NCBI RefSeq assembly: GCF_003992015.1
Contig: NZ_RQVK01000002.1
Coordinates: 1 to 64,000 of the forward strand
DNA length: 64,000 bases
Source: Veillonella sp. VA137
GTDB taxonomy: Bacteria; Bacillota; Negativicutes; Veillonellales; Veillonellaceae
Direction of reading: 5' to 3'
Positions 46,093-54,980 of the stretch are shown here, one piece after another; the first letter of the stretch is position 1; each line of letters begins with the position of its first letter. The notes beneath the pieces were generated by a model, which ran no database searches, was not told the DNA's origin, and was given only the letters and a program-made list of their open reading frames with translations. The position numbers and the translations under genes were made by a program.

Positions 46093-47067
46093 TTATAGAT
46101 AATGTGCACGTAATTCTTCAGCAGATTTTGGAGATAACCAAGCTGGTGCGATGTCGAATACTGTGAAAGCACCACGGCCACCATGTGCTGCTAAGCGGTG
46201 TACGCCACGAGCGAAGGCTACCAATACAGCACCAGTAAATTCAGGGTTAGAATCTAGTTGTAAACCGAATTCGTAGATGTGTTTTGTACCTGTTGTAGTT
46301 TCGCCGCTGCGAATCACAAGACCACCATGTGGGATGCCTTTGTGATTAGCATCTAATTCTTCTTGGGAGATGAATGTTACAGCTGTCTCATAGCCAACGA
46401 AGTAGTTAGGCATTGTTTTAATTTCGTTTTCGATGCGAGCTGCGTCAGCGCCTTCTTCAAGGACCACATAGCATTCACGAAGGTGAGAAGAAGTAGCTGT
46501 CACTTCTGGTGTTTCACCATTGCGGATAGCGGAGATGATTTCTTGTTTAGGCACAGTGTATTGGCGAGCATCTGCTACGCCTTCGATGCGACGGATAGCA
46601 TCGGAATGACCTTGGGATACGCCGCGGCCCCAGAATGTGTAAGAATCGCCTTGCGGTAAGATACTTTCAGCATACACACGTTGCAAAGAGAACATGCCAG
46701 GGTCCCATCCACAAGAAATAAGAGCAGCAGTGCCAGCTTCTTGTGCTACTTTGCGCACGTTTTCGAAATGTTCAGGGATGCGAGCATGTGTGTCGAAGCT
46801 GTCGATCACATTGAAATGCGCTGCAATAGCAGGAGTTTGGTCGATTAGGTCTGTCGCACTACCGCCGCATAATACCATGACATCGATTTTGCCTTTGAAA
46901 GATTCTACTTCTTCCATTGTGTAGCTAGGTACGCCACTAACAGTTTGTAAACCAGAACGGCGAGAGAATACGCCTACCAATTCCATATCTGGTTGTAATG
47001 CTACAGCCGCTTCTACACCGCGGCCAAGGTTACCGTATCCAACGATACCAATACGAATGTTGCTCAT
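46093..47067 (-). CDS. ddh: meso-Diaminopimelate D-dehydrogenase
   Basis: A 324-residue NADP-dependent enzyme that reductively aminates tetrahydrodipicolinate directly to meso-diaminopimelate for peptidoglycan and lysine. It has the Rossmann motif GIVGYGNLGRGVEAAV, then CGGSATDL, SFDTHARIPEHFENV and SCGWDPGMFS, as in Ddh. The start at 47067 is chosen from the MSNIRIG N-terminus and a GGAAG site; an upstream in-frame ATG at 47100 adds a short basic leader. It lies directly downstream of dapL on the same strand. Confidence 0.93.
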   Translation of the reverse strand: MSNIRIGIVGYGNLGRGVEAAVALQPDMELVGVFSRRSGLQTVSGVPSYTMEEVESFKGKIDVMVLCGGSATDLIDQTPAIAAHFNVIDSFDTHARIPEHFENVRKVAQEAGTAALISCGWDPGMFSLQRVYAESILPQGDSYTFWGRGVSQGHSDAIRRIEGVADARQYTVPKQEIISAIRNGETPEVTATSSHLRECYVVLEEGADAARIENEIKTMPNYFVGYETAVTFISQEELDANHKGIPHGGLVIRSGETTTGTKHIYEFGLQLDSNPEFTGAVLVAFARGVHRLAAHGGRGAFTVFDIAPAWLSPKSAEELRAHYL

Positions 47068-47228
47068 GTTACTTCCTTTCGTGAAAGTTGATACTTTCAA
47101 TACGATTACTATTATACGAACTGTAATGAGAAATTACAGTATATGATGACATAAAATAGGGCACTGTGTCCGCTATTTTCGCATGTACCATTATAGCGAA
47201 AAATTCTCATAGAGAAAAGGGGGGGATA

Positions 47229-48458
47229 TTAAAATTGTAATGTTTTAATGCGATCGACTGCACGAATGGTGTTTTCTCGGCTGCCGAATGCAGTGAGACG
47301 TAAATAGCCTTCGCCTTCTGGACCAAAGCCAGAACCAGGAGTGCTTACAATGTGTACCTTTTCTAATAAGGTATCGAATAAGTCCCAGCTAGTCATGCCT
47401 TTTGGTGCTTGAATCCAAATGTATGGAGCATCAACACCACCAAATACAGTTAGGCCAATGGCTTCTAAGCCTTCACGGATAATGCGAGCATTTTCCATGT
47501 AGTAAGCGATGTGTTCTTTAATTTGTGCACGACCTTCTGGTGTGTAAACAGCAGCAGCACCACGTTGAATGATGTAAGGAACACCATTGAATTTTGTGGT
47601 TTGGCGACGATTCCACATAGGATTTAGAGGAACTCGGTTACCCTCTGCATTTTTAGCAGTTACTTCATGAGGAACGACTGTATAAGCGCAACGAGTACCA
47701 GTGAAACCTGCCGTTTTAGAGAAAGAACGGAATTCGATAGCCACTTCACGAGCACCTTTGATTTCATAAATAGAACGAACTGTATCCGTAGAAGTGATGA
47801 AAGCTTCATAAGCAGAGTCAAACATCAAGATTGCTTCGTTATCTTTACACCATTGCACCCATTCTGCTAAGCGAGCACGGCTTAATACAGTACCAGTTGG
47901 ATTATTAGGGCAGCAAAGATATACGATATCTACTCGTTCTTTTGGGAATGCCGGAGAAAAATCATTTTCCGCATTGGTTGGTAAATATACCACTTTTTCA
48001 TAGATGCCGTCGATAGCTTTACCAGTGCGACCACTCATCACATTAGAATCTAAATATACAGGGTATACAGGATCAGTAATAGCGATGATGTTGTCTTCGG
48101 AGAAAATTTCTTGGATGTTACCCACATCAGATTTTGCGCCATCAGATACGAAGATTTCGTCGGCTTGAATGGTGATGCCTAGGGGAGCATAATCTCCTTC
48201 AGCAATAGCATTGCGCAAGAAATCGTAGCCTTGCTCAGGACCATAACCTCGGAATGTATCGGCAGAACCCATTTCTTCCACAGCGGCGTGCATAGCTTCA
48301 ATGACAGCTGGCACAAGAGGGCGAGTCACATCGCCGATACCAAGGCGAATGATGTCTGCCTCAGGATGACTTTCTTTGAAAGCTTCTACTTTACGAGCAA
48401 TATTAGCGAATAAATAAGAACCTTGTAGGTTTTCATAATTTGGATTTACAGTAGCCAT
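47229..48458 (-). CDS. dapL: LL-Diaminopimelate aminotransferase (DapL)
   Basis: A 409-residue PLP-dependent class I aminotransferase converting tetrahydrodipicolinate to LL-diaminopimelate. RLGIGDVTRPLVPAV, YGPEQGYDFLRNAIA, EIFVSDGAKSDVGNIQ, CCPNNPTGTVL and the PLP-lysine motif SFSKTAGFTG are all seen. AGAAGGAG precedes ATG 48458; the longer frame to 48590 lacks support. Its product needs DapF for meso-DAP, whereas the adjacent ddh bypasses that step. Confidence 0.93.
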   Translation of the reverse strand: MATVNPNYENLQGSYLFANIARKVEAFKESHPEADIIRLGIGDVTRPLVPAVIEAMHAAVEEMGSADTFRGYGPEQGYDFLRNAIAEGDYAPLGITIQADEIFVSDGAKSDVGNIQEIFSEDNIIAITDPVYPVYLDSNVMSGRTGKAIDGIYEKVVYLPTNAENDFSPAFPKERVDIVYLCCPNNPTGTVLSRARLAEWVQWCKDNEAILMFDSAYEAFITSTDTVRSIYEIKGAREVAIEFRSFSKTAGFTGTRCAYTVVPHEVTAKNAEGNRVPLNPMWNRRQTTKFNGVPYIIQRGAAAVYTPEGRAQIKEHIAYYMENARIIREGLEAIGLTVFGGVDAPYIWIQAPKGMTSWDLFDTLLEKVHIVSTPGSGFGPEGEGYLRLTAFGSRENTIRAVDRIKTLQF

Positions 48459-48813
48459 AGGAGCTCCTTCTTTTACAAAATAATAAAGATACATGTATAT
48501 AAAGACATCGAAGCGGTATGTATATTTCAGCATAATAGATATGTGTATATGCCGTGAGTTGGTTATGCAGACACGCAAGACGAGGAACATTTATATATAG
48601 ATGTAATAATAATTAATGAATATAAAAGGGGGTTGAATAGATCCCTTAAATTACATTTCTATATTCTATAGTATTTATAACAATATGTCAAAAGCAAAAT
48701 GGAGGTATAGCGTGCTTGTTATACTAGTCAATTTACCTATCGAGGTTTCGGTTGGTGCTATATGTTTTGTGCCAATGGTTGTGTCTAATTACCTGTGTAT
48801 GTCGTTATCACAT
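48459..48813. other. Intergenic stretch without a supported gene
   Basis: The upstream region of dapL (minus strand). A plus-strand frame of 103 codons starting at 48685 has an apparent Shine-Dalgarno but runs into the MATE gene on the other strand and its terminator and has no protein-like features, so it is not called. Confidence 0.5.
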
Positions 48814-48843
48814 AAAAACGAGGCTGTTCATGGAACGCCTCGT
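48814..48843 (-). terminator. Terminator of the MATE gene
   Basis: ACGAGGC (48818-48824) pairs with GCCTCGT (48837-48843). On the minus strand the stem is followed by TTTTT. Confidence 0.85.
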
Positions 48844-48874
48844 CATTTAAAAGGTTTAGTTTTAATTAATGACT

Positions 48875-50218
48875 TTAGAATGACATGTTCAGTACATTGC
48901 GCTGGACTTTACGTAATCGATACATATAGCAGAGTGCAGCCGAAGACGTGCTTGATAATAATCCAATCCAAACGGAGTAAGGCCCGAAGTCTGTGAATAG
49001 GTAGCAAAGGTATGCAACGGGTACGGTCACGCCCCAATAGGTGCCGATGGTAATAATAGAAACGCTAGTTACATCACGATAGGCTCGGAGAACTCCTTGT
49101 AAAGGGGTGCCTACAGCATCGATAATTGTGAAAAATACGGCGTAAGAAATGAAACTTTCAATAAGTGGAATCATGTGTTCTTCCTTGGTATATAGGCTGG
49201 CTAAGAAGTCGATATGAGTGAAAGAATAGGTTCCAATGCAAAGTGCTATGAAAGCTGCTACGCCACGAGTAATCCATGTGTAAGTAATAGCATTTTGATA
49301 TCGTTTAGCTCCTAACTCATAGGCGATGACGATGGTGGATGCCATACTTAAGCTGAGGGGGAAAGAAAATGTTAATCCAAGGAAACTAGACGCTGCTTGA
49401 TGGGCCGCTATAATTTCTGCGCCGAACTTAGTCATAGCAATCCCAGCAGCACTAAAAATGCTGATTTCTGCAAAGATAGATAAGCCAATAGGAATCCCTA
49501 GAGCTAATTGATCTCGAATGAGTATCCAACTAGGACCAGTGAAAGAAGACCAAAATCGATACTGTTTGAAGTGTTTATGGATTGTAATGAGCCCGAGAAA
49601 ACATAACATCATATACCAATAGGCGATGGCCGTTGAAATACCGGCACCAAAGCCCCCAAGAGCGGGGATGGGGCCATAACCTTGTATGAATAGTACATTG
49701 AAAATAGACTGAAATAACACACTACTGCCAATGATGTATAAAGAGTAGCGAGTATTTCCGTGAGCGTCGACAATGTAGCGGAATCCAGACATAATCATCA
49801 TAGCTGGAAAGGCGACGCACATGGCGTTCATATATTGGATGCAAACAAATTTTGCCGCCGGTTCTAATCCCAATAGATCTAACAAAGGAGATAAACCAAA
49901 TAGGGTGGCAAGTATGAGAACTGTTGCAAATGCAAGCCCTAAATAGATATTTTGCCACATAGTAGCAGCTACCGATTCAGTTTTTTTAGCCCCTAAGGCA
50001 TGAGAAATAATCGGGGTCACACCAAGGAGAATTCCTGATAGACCAAAAAAAGCGGCGACCCATAAGTTGTACCCCACACCAATAGCTGCTAAATCTATAG
50101 TACTGTATTGCCCCGTTAATGTGACTGCTATAAAACTACCAACAATGATAGAAAATTGTGTAGCAATGACGGGGGCAGCTACAAGTAGGAAATGTTTAAT
50201 CATAGAAACTAAAGACAT
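48875..50218 (-). CDS. MATE-family efflux transporter
   Basis: A 447-residue membrane protein with 12 hydrophobic helices in two halves, of the NorM/MATE type: FIAVTLTGQYSTIDLAAIGVG and GILLGVTPIISHALGAKK in the first half; AAHQAASSFLGLTFSFPLSLSMAS in the second. It would expel cationic drugs or metabolites using sodium or protons. The start 50218 (MSLVSMIKH) has GGGAGG upstream; an ATG at 50245 is in frame but less likely. Confidence 0.9.
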   Translation of the reverse strand: MSLVSMIKHFLLVAAPVIATQFSIIVGSFIAVTLTGQYSTIDLAAIGVGYNLWVAAFFGLSGILLGVTPIISHALGAKKTESVAATMWQNIYLGLAFATVLILATLFGLSPLLDLLGLEPAAKFVCIQYMNAMCVAFPAMMIMSGFRYIVDAHGNTRYSLYIIGSSVLFQSIFNVLFIQGYGPIPALGGFGAGISTAIAYWYMMLCFLGLITIHKHFKQYRFWSSFTGPSWILIRDQLALGIPIGLSIFAEISIFSAAGIAMTKFGAEIIAAHQAASSFLGLTFSFPLSLSMASTIVIAYELGAKRYQNAITYTWITRGVAAFIALCIGTYSFTHIDFLASLYTKEEHMIPLIESFISYAVFFTIIDAVGTPLQGVLRAYRDVTSVSIITIGTYWGVTVPVAYLCYLFTDFGPYSVWIGLLSSTSSAALCYMYRLRKVQRNVLNMSF

Positions 50219-50384
50219 ACTACCTCCCAAAACTAACTTACCCATACAATATGATGTTTAATAACTTTTAATTTTACCACTATATATACTATATGTCTAT
50301 AGCTACTAGGGGCTATTGTCTCTTAAAAGAACATGGTGTATAATGATGACAATTCAGTTATATCAATGGATATGACATAGTATA

Positions 50385-50507
50385 TTGCGAGAAAAACTAC
50401 TAAAGTATATAATTTTTGCATATATGGGAGACTGCTCTTGCGTGGGTGGTCTCCTTATTTGTTATGGACGCTAAAAAAAAGAACCTGCCCGCCGGCAGGT
50501 TCTTTTT
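50385..50507 (+). ncRNA. Candidate small RNA with promoter and terminator
   Basis: TTGCGA (50385-50390) and a perfect TATAAT (50408-50413) are spaced by 17 bases. The predicted RNA (about 50420-50507) folds into a GGAGAC/GTCTCC hairpin (50427-50454) and then a strong intrinsic terminator, AAAGAACCTGCC/GGCAGGTTCTTT with a T-run. A 16-codon frame (ATG 50464) runs through the terminator stem and is probably not translated. No flanking gene starts within 600 bases downstream. Confidence 0.6.
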
Positions 50508-50640
50508 AGGATGATGATGTACGCCCATACAAAATCATGACAACTATATCAACACTTTGAGTGCTAATACCATAAGGTAATTGTACTTGACCAGATAAGG
50601 CAATCATCAATATGTGACGTATCCCATACAACGCATATTG
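50506..50640 (-). pseudogene. Remnant downstream of the B12 riboswitch
   Basis: After the riboswitch terminator the minus strand has an open frame encoding LLLQYALYGIRHIL, then MIALSGQVQLPYGIS and a stop at 50508-50506. Only 33 codons follow the first ATG (50607), without a Shine-Dalgarno. It may be the debris of the gene once controlled by the riboswitch. Confidence 0.3.
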
Positions 50641-50647
50641 TAATAAT

Positions 50648-50688
50648 AAAAAATCCTTTTTCTTGTGTTTTGGAGTATCAGAAAAAGG
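50648..50688 (-). terminator. Terminator downstream of the cobalamin aptamer
   Basis: On the minus strand CCTTTTTCT pairs with AGAAAAAGG and is followed by ATTTTTT. It lies about 50 bases after the aptamer and is the likely expression platform or end of the leader transcript. Confidence 0.75.
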
Positions 50689-50737
50689 CCTTTGATTCTC
50701 CTCCCTATCTCTCGTAGGTCAAGTGGTGAATGATGAA

Positions 50738-50881
50738 TAGGCAGTTCTCCTGACTCAGCTTCAACGCGCCTCCAGCCTTCCCAGTTTCCCAGTGACATAA
50801 TTTGGATTTGCTCTGCTTTACAGTGGCGGGACCGTGCCAGACTTTAACTGGCTTCTCTATTATGCTTTCGCACCTATTCCC
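50738..50881 (-). ncRNA. Cobalamin (B12) riboswitch
   Basis: Read on the minus strand the sequence has the cobalamin aptamer landmarks in order: AATAGGTGCGAAAGC, GCCAGTTAAAGTCTGGCACGG, TCCCGCCACTGTAA, CACTGGGAAACTGGGAAGG, and the B12 box GAGTCAGGAGAACTGCC. A promoter lies upstream and a terminator downstream. No intact B12-transport or biosynthesis gene follows: the next minus-strand gene is the MATE exporter, 430 bases further on and beyond another hairpin. Confidence 0.92.
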
Positions 50882-50903
50882 GAATGTTTGATTGTATGTG
50901 TGT

Positions 50904-50932
50904 ATTGTACTCTTTTGGTTTTTCAATGTCAA
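50904..50932 (-). promoter_or_regulatory. Promoter of the riboswitch leader
   Basis: A consensus TTGACA (50932-50927) and TACAAT (50909-50904) on the minus strand with a 17-base spacer. Confidence 0.85.
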
Positions 50933-51029
50933 GAACAAGATGAATAAGTATGACTATTTTGTAATTAGAACGGCATAATTGTGACTTTTATTACTAATTG
51001 TCATGATTGAGATCGGAGTACTCCTTTTC

Positions 51030-51058
51030 TTGCTAAATGGATAGCATTAATTTATAAT
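51030..51058 (+). promoter_or_regulatory. Promoter of thrC
   Basis: TTGCTA (51030-51035) and TATAAT (51053-51058) are separated by 17 bases, giving a leader of about 40 bases before thrC. Confidence 0.8.
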
Positions 51059-51103
51059 GAATGAAGATAATACAATATATTGTGAAACATAAAGGATGAA
51101 AGA

Positions 51104-52603
51104 ATGAAGTATACAAGTACGCGCAGTCATGAAACGGTAAGTGAGACCTTTGCATTGCTCCATGGATTGGCGAGTGATGGTGGTTTATATGTGCCGGCAG
51201 AGTTTCCGGAACAATGTTTGTCCTACCGCGATGTGGCAGACAAAAGCTATGAAGAAATTGCACTGGTGGTATTGAGTAAGTTATTTACGACTTTCACAGA
51301 AGCAGAATTAGAAACGATGATTCGCAGTGCCTATAATACAGTGAACTTTGATACTCCAGATATGGCACCAATGCATTCCTTGTTAGAGTGCGTGTCAGTG
51401 TTGGAGTTGTTCCACGGTCGCACTCAAGCCTTTAAAGATATGGCATTATCCTTGTTCCCATACTTACTAGTGGCAGCAAAGGAAGCGGAAAAAGAAACAA
51501 AAGAAGTGTTGATATTGACGGCTACCTCTGGTGATACTGGAAAAGCCGCTTTAGAAGGCTTTAAAGATGTGCCAGGAACGCACATTCAAGTGTTCTTCCC
51601 TACAGACGGCGTTAGCCCAATGCAACAAGAACAAATGCAAAAGCAAGAAGGGGCGAATGTCAATGTAACAGCTATCGAAGGTAACTTTGATGATGCGCAA
51701 CAATTCTTGAAACGTCTCTTTGTGGATGCAGAGGTAGCAAAGGAAGTGGCAGACAAAGGCGTGAAGTTCTCGTCTGCTAACTCTATTAATATCGGCCGTC
51801 TAGCGCCACAAGTAGTATACTATGTGGCAGCCTATGCTGAATTGGTAAATACAGGGGCTATCCACGAAGACGAAGCGTTCAATGTGGTAGTACCAACAGG
51901 TAATTTTGGAAATATTTTGGCTGCTTACTATGCAAAACGCATGGGTATTCCGGTTGGTAAATTAATTTGTGCATCCAATCAAAACAATGTGCTCGCAGAT
52001 TTCTTCAGCACTGGTACCTATGATATGAATCGTCCATTCTATACGACTATATCTCCGTCCATGGATATTTTGGAAAGTTCTAACTTTGAACGCTTTATCT
52101 ATTATGTGAGCGGTGAAAATGCAGAATTGACAGCTGAGCGCATGAAAGCGCTGAAAGCAGATGGTAAATTCTCTGTCACTCCAGAAGAACTACAAGCGGT
52201 GCAAAAAGAATTTGCTGGCGCCTACGTAGACGATGACATGACAAAGGCTGTCATCGAGCAAGTGTACAACTCCTATGGCTATGTAATGGATCCGCACACA
52301 GCGGTGGCGATGGGTGCTTACATGAAAGAATTGGAAACTCATCCAGAAGATGGTCATCGTCACACGATAATTGCCTCCACGGCACATCCTTTCAAATTCC
52401 CAACACCGATTTGTGAAGCTTTGGATATCAAAGTAGGGGCAACTCCTTATGAAAGCTTAGACAATATTTCCGCTGTCACAGGCGTAGGTTGCCCAAAACA
52501 ATTGGCGGAGTTGCAACATAAACCATTGCGTTTCACTAAAGTGATTCCAAAAGAATCTATGAAAGAAGAAATTCTATCCTTTGTGGATACGTTCAAACAG
52601 TAG
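51104..52603 (+). CDS. thrC: Threonine synthase
   Basis: A 499-residue PLP enzyme converting O-phosphohomoserine to threonine. MKYTSTR at the N-terminus, the PLP-lysine motif HGRTQAFKDMAL, ILTATSGDTGKAAL and VPTGNFGNILAAYYAKRMG (phosphate and PLP contacts) are those of the longer, E. coli-type threonine synthases. The ATG follows AAAGGATGAAAG. The DMT exporter begins 7 bases after the stop, suggesting joint expression. Confidence 0.96.
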   Translation: MKYTSTRSHETVSETFALLHGLASDGGLYVPAEFPEQCLSYRDVADKSYEEIALVVLSKLFTTFTEAELETMIRSAYNTVNFDTPDMAPMHSLLECVSVLELFHGRTQAFKDMALSLFPYLLVAAKEAEKETKEVLILTATSGDTGKAALEGFKDVPGTHIQVFFPTDGVSPMQQEQMQKQEGANVNVTAIEGNFDDAQQFLKRLFVDAEVAKEVADKGVKFSSANSINIGRLAPQVVYYVAAYAELVNTGAIHEDEAFNVVVPTGNFGNILAAYYAKRMGIPVGKLICASNQNNVLADFFSTGTYDMNRPFYTTISPSMDILESSNFERFIYYVSGENAELTAERMKALKADGKFSVTPEELQAVQKEFAGAYVDDDMTKAVIEQVYNSYGYVMDPHTAVAMGAYMKELETHPEDGHRHTIIASTAHPFKFPTPICEALDIKVGATPYESLDNISAVTGVGCPKQLAELQHKPLRFTKVIPKESMKEEILSFVDTFKQ

Positions 52604-52610
52604 GTGGCCT

Positions 52611-53468
52611 ATGGTACAAGCATTTTTCTTTTCCCTCATGTCCTCCTTCGCCTTCAGTATTATGAATTTATTTGTGAAACTCTTAGGTGATGGTATGCCG
52701 GCGGCAGAGGTGACATTTTTTAGAGGATTGATAGGAACAATTGCCGTACTCATAGTGATGCGACAAAAAGGAATTTCTTTTTCTACAGAACATCGAGGGT
52801 TATTAACCTTACGTGGTATCTTTGGTGGACTAGGGAATTTGAGTAATTTCGTGGCCCTCGTGTATATGTCCATGGCAGATGCATCTATTTTATTCCAACT
52901 GTCGGGCATATTCGTGCTGATTTTCAGCAACATTGTATTGAAAGAAAAATTACCCAATGGATCTGCTAAATGGCTTGGGTTAATTTTCATAGCCGTTGTG
53001 TATATGATTCAGCCTTGGAATTTATCAGGCTTACATTGGTATTCTTTTATTGCCATTGCAGGCGCAGCCTTATCGGCAGCGGCCTATACAACGATTCGCA
53101 CCATTAGCTTAAAAGGTGGTCACAGTTCCTATGAAATCATGTTTTATTTCTTAGTCACCACCATGCTAGTAGGCGGTATCGTGATGATACCAGACTTTGT
53201 GTGGCCGAATGCAACGCAAACGCTCTACTTAGGGGTTATTGGTGCCATTTCCGTAGTGGCACAATTCTTCCTAACTGGTGCATTTGTGGCGACGAATGCG
53301 GTGGTGGCACAATTTATGCAATATGTAGGGGTATTTTTTAACTCCTTCTGGGGATTTATCGTCTTCGGAGAAAACCTAGCTTTGGCGACCGTCATAGCAG
53401 GTATTATTATGTTTAGTTCATCAGTGATGTTGGCTCGTTTGAAAGAAGAACAAGCTCACACACGGTAG
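52611..53468 (+). CDS. DMT-superfamily (EamA) transporter
   Basis: A 285-residue protein with ten hydrophobic helices in two EamA repeats (FFRGLIGTIAVL, LTLRGIFGGLGNLSNFVALVYMS, and GAALSAAAYTTIRTIS in the second). Such proteins export amino acids or other metabolites. ATG 52611, with AGGTGG before it, is preferred over TTG 52581, which lies inside thrC. Coupling to thrC hints at threonine or a related amino acid, but the substrate is not known. Confidence 0.87.
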   Translation: MVQAFFFSLMSSFAFSIMNLFVKLLGDGMPAAEVTFFRGLIGTIAVLIVMRQKGISFSTEHRGLLTLRGIFGGLGNLSNFVALVYMSMADASILFQLSGIFVLIFSNIVLKEKLPNGSAKWLGLIFIAVVYMIQPWNLSGLHWYSFIAIAGAALSAAAYTTIRTISLKGGHSSYEIMFYFLVTTMLVGGIVMIPDFVWPNATQTLYLGVIGAISVVAQFFLTGAFVATNAVVAQFMQYVGVFFNSFWGFIVFGENLALATVIAGIIMFSSSVMLARLKEEQAHTR

Positions 53469-53491
53469 TCAATCAAGAAAGAGGTATGACG

Positions 53492-54907
53492 ATGAGTGAA
53501 AAATTATATCAATTTGGTCTAGTTGGTTTGGCTGTTATGGGACAAAACTTGGCCCGCAACATTGCCCGTCATGGATTCAGCATTGCTGTGTACAACCGTA
53601 CACCACAAAAAACAGACGATTTTGTAGCCAATTATAGCCACGAAGGAACCATCGGTGGGGCTCATACACCAGAAGAGTTTGTAGCGATGTTAGAAAAACC
53701 TCGCAAAATCATGTTCTTGGTAAAAGCAGGCCAACCTGTGGACGACATGATTGAAGCATTTTTGCCATATTTAGACCAAGGAGATACATTAATCGATGGC
53801 GGTAACTCCCATTACCCAGATACGATCCGTCGTACAAAATACTTAGAATCCAAAGGTTTCCGTTTCTTAGGCGTTGGCGTATCTGGCGGTGAAGAAGGTG
53901 CCTTGAATGGCCCAAGCTTGATGCCAGGCGGCAATGAAGCATCTTATAACGAATTGGCGCCAATCTTCACATCCATTGCAGCCCAAGTGGCAGATGGCCC
54001 TTGCTGCACATATGTAGGCGATAATGGTGCAGGTCACTACGTAAAAATGGTGCATAATGGCATCGAATACGGTGATATGCAATTAATCTCCGAAGCTTAC
54101 TTCATGATGAAAGAATTACTTCGCATGAGCGATGATGAAATCGGCGATGTATTTGCGAAATGGAATACAGGATTATTAGATTCCTACCTTATTGAAATTA
54201 CTTCCAAAATTATGAAAGTCAAAGATACTGATGGAACTCCATTAGTAGAAAAAATCTTGGACAAAGCAGGTCAAAAAGGTACTGGTAAATGGACTAGCCA
54301 AGAAGGTTTAGACCTTGGCGTGCCAATCCCAACTATTGCTGAAGCGGTATTTGCTCGTGCTATGTCTGCTTATAAATCTGAACGAGTGTTGGCAGAGCCA
54401 GTGCTAGCAGGCCCTACAGAAGTCTTTGAAGGCAATAAAGAAGCACTAGTAGATGCTATCCATTCTGCGTTATATGCGTCTAAAATCTGTTCCTATGCAC
54501 AAGGTTTTGCGTTGATTAAAGCGGCTGCAAAAGAATATAAATGGAATATCAACTTCGGTGACATGGCATTGTTGTGGCGTGGTGGTTGCATTATCCGTGC
54601 AGCTTTCTTAGAAGATATTAAACAAGCGTTCACGAATAACCCAGAGTTGAACAACTTGATGTTGGATCCATTCTTTGCAGAAGCATTGCAAACACACCAA
54701 GCAAAATGGCGTGAAGCCATCATTGCTGCGAAACGTTATGGTATCCCAACACCAGCATTTAGTGCATCCTTAGATTACTTCGATTCCTATCGTCGTGGCG
54801 TATTACCAGCGAACCTAATCCAAGGACAACGTGACTTCTTCGGCGCTCATACATACGAACGTACAGACAAAGAAGGCACATTCCATACAGAGTGGGCGGA
54901 AGCGTAG
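53492..54907 (+). CDS. gnd: 6-Phosphogluconate dehydrogenase, decarboxylating
   Basis: A 471-residue enzyme of the pentose phosphate pathway (6-phosphogluconate + NADP to ribulose-5-phosphate). GLAVMGQNLARNIARHGF binds the coenzyme, GVGVSGGEEGALNGPSLMPGG and KMVHNGIEYGDMQ hold catalytic residues (Lys, Asn), and the C-terminal helical domain is complete. An in-frame ATG lies two codons earlier (53486), but AAGAGG at 53478-53483 better suits 53492. A terminator follows. Confidence 0.95.
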   Translation: MSEKLYQFGLVGLAVMGQNLARNIARHGFSIAVYNRTPQKTDDFVANYSHEGTIGGAHTPEEFVAMLEKPRKIMFLVKAGQPVDDMIEAFLPYLDQGDTLIDGGNSHYPDTIRRTKYLESKGFRFLGVGVSGGEEGALNGPSLMPGGNEASYNELAPIFTSIAAQVADGPCCTYVGDNGAGHYVKMVHNGIEYGDMQLISEAYFMMKELLRMSDDEIGDVFAKWNTGLLDSYLIEITSKIMKVKDTDGTPLVEKILDKAGQKGTGKWTSQEGLDLGVPIPTIAEAVFARAMSAYKSERVLAEPVLAGPTEVFEGNKEALVDAIHSALYASKICSYAQGFALIKAAAKEYKWNINFGDMALLWRGGCIIRAAFLEDIKQAFTNNPELNNLMLDPFFAEALQTHQAKWREAIIAAKRYGIPTPAFSASLDYFDSYRRGVLPANLIQGQRDFFGAHTYERTDKEGTFHTEWAEA

Positions 54908-54947
54908 GAAATATATAGCTAGATTCTGTGAAATAAATATATAGCAA

Positions 54948-54980
54948 ACATCCCTAGGTGGAGGTCTAGGGATGTTGACT
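54948..54980. terminator. Terminator after gnd
   Basis: ACATCCCTAG (54948-54957) pairs with CTAGGGATGT (54966-54975), followed by TGACTTTT. The stem is symmetrical and may also end the leftward toxin transcript. The -35 box of the antisense RNA overlaps its right end. Confidence 0.75.

Noticed and set aside
48685-48996. Plus-strand frame of 103 codons with an apparent Shine-Dalgarno
   Set aside because: It runs through the MATE terminator and into the MATE gene on the other strand and has no recognisable features.
50464-50514. Sixteen-codon frame MDAKKKNLPAGRFFLG in the candidate small RNA
   Set aside because: Most of it is the GC-rich terminator stem, and no Shine-Dalgarno precedes it.
50607-50798. 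Minus-strand frame of 63 codons
   Set aside because: It overlaps the cobalamin aptamer and the terminator; its codons reflect the conserved RNA.
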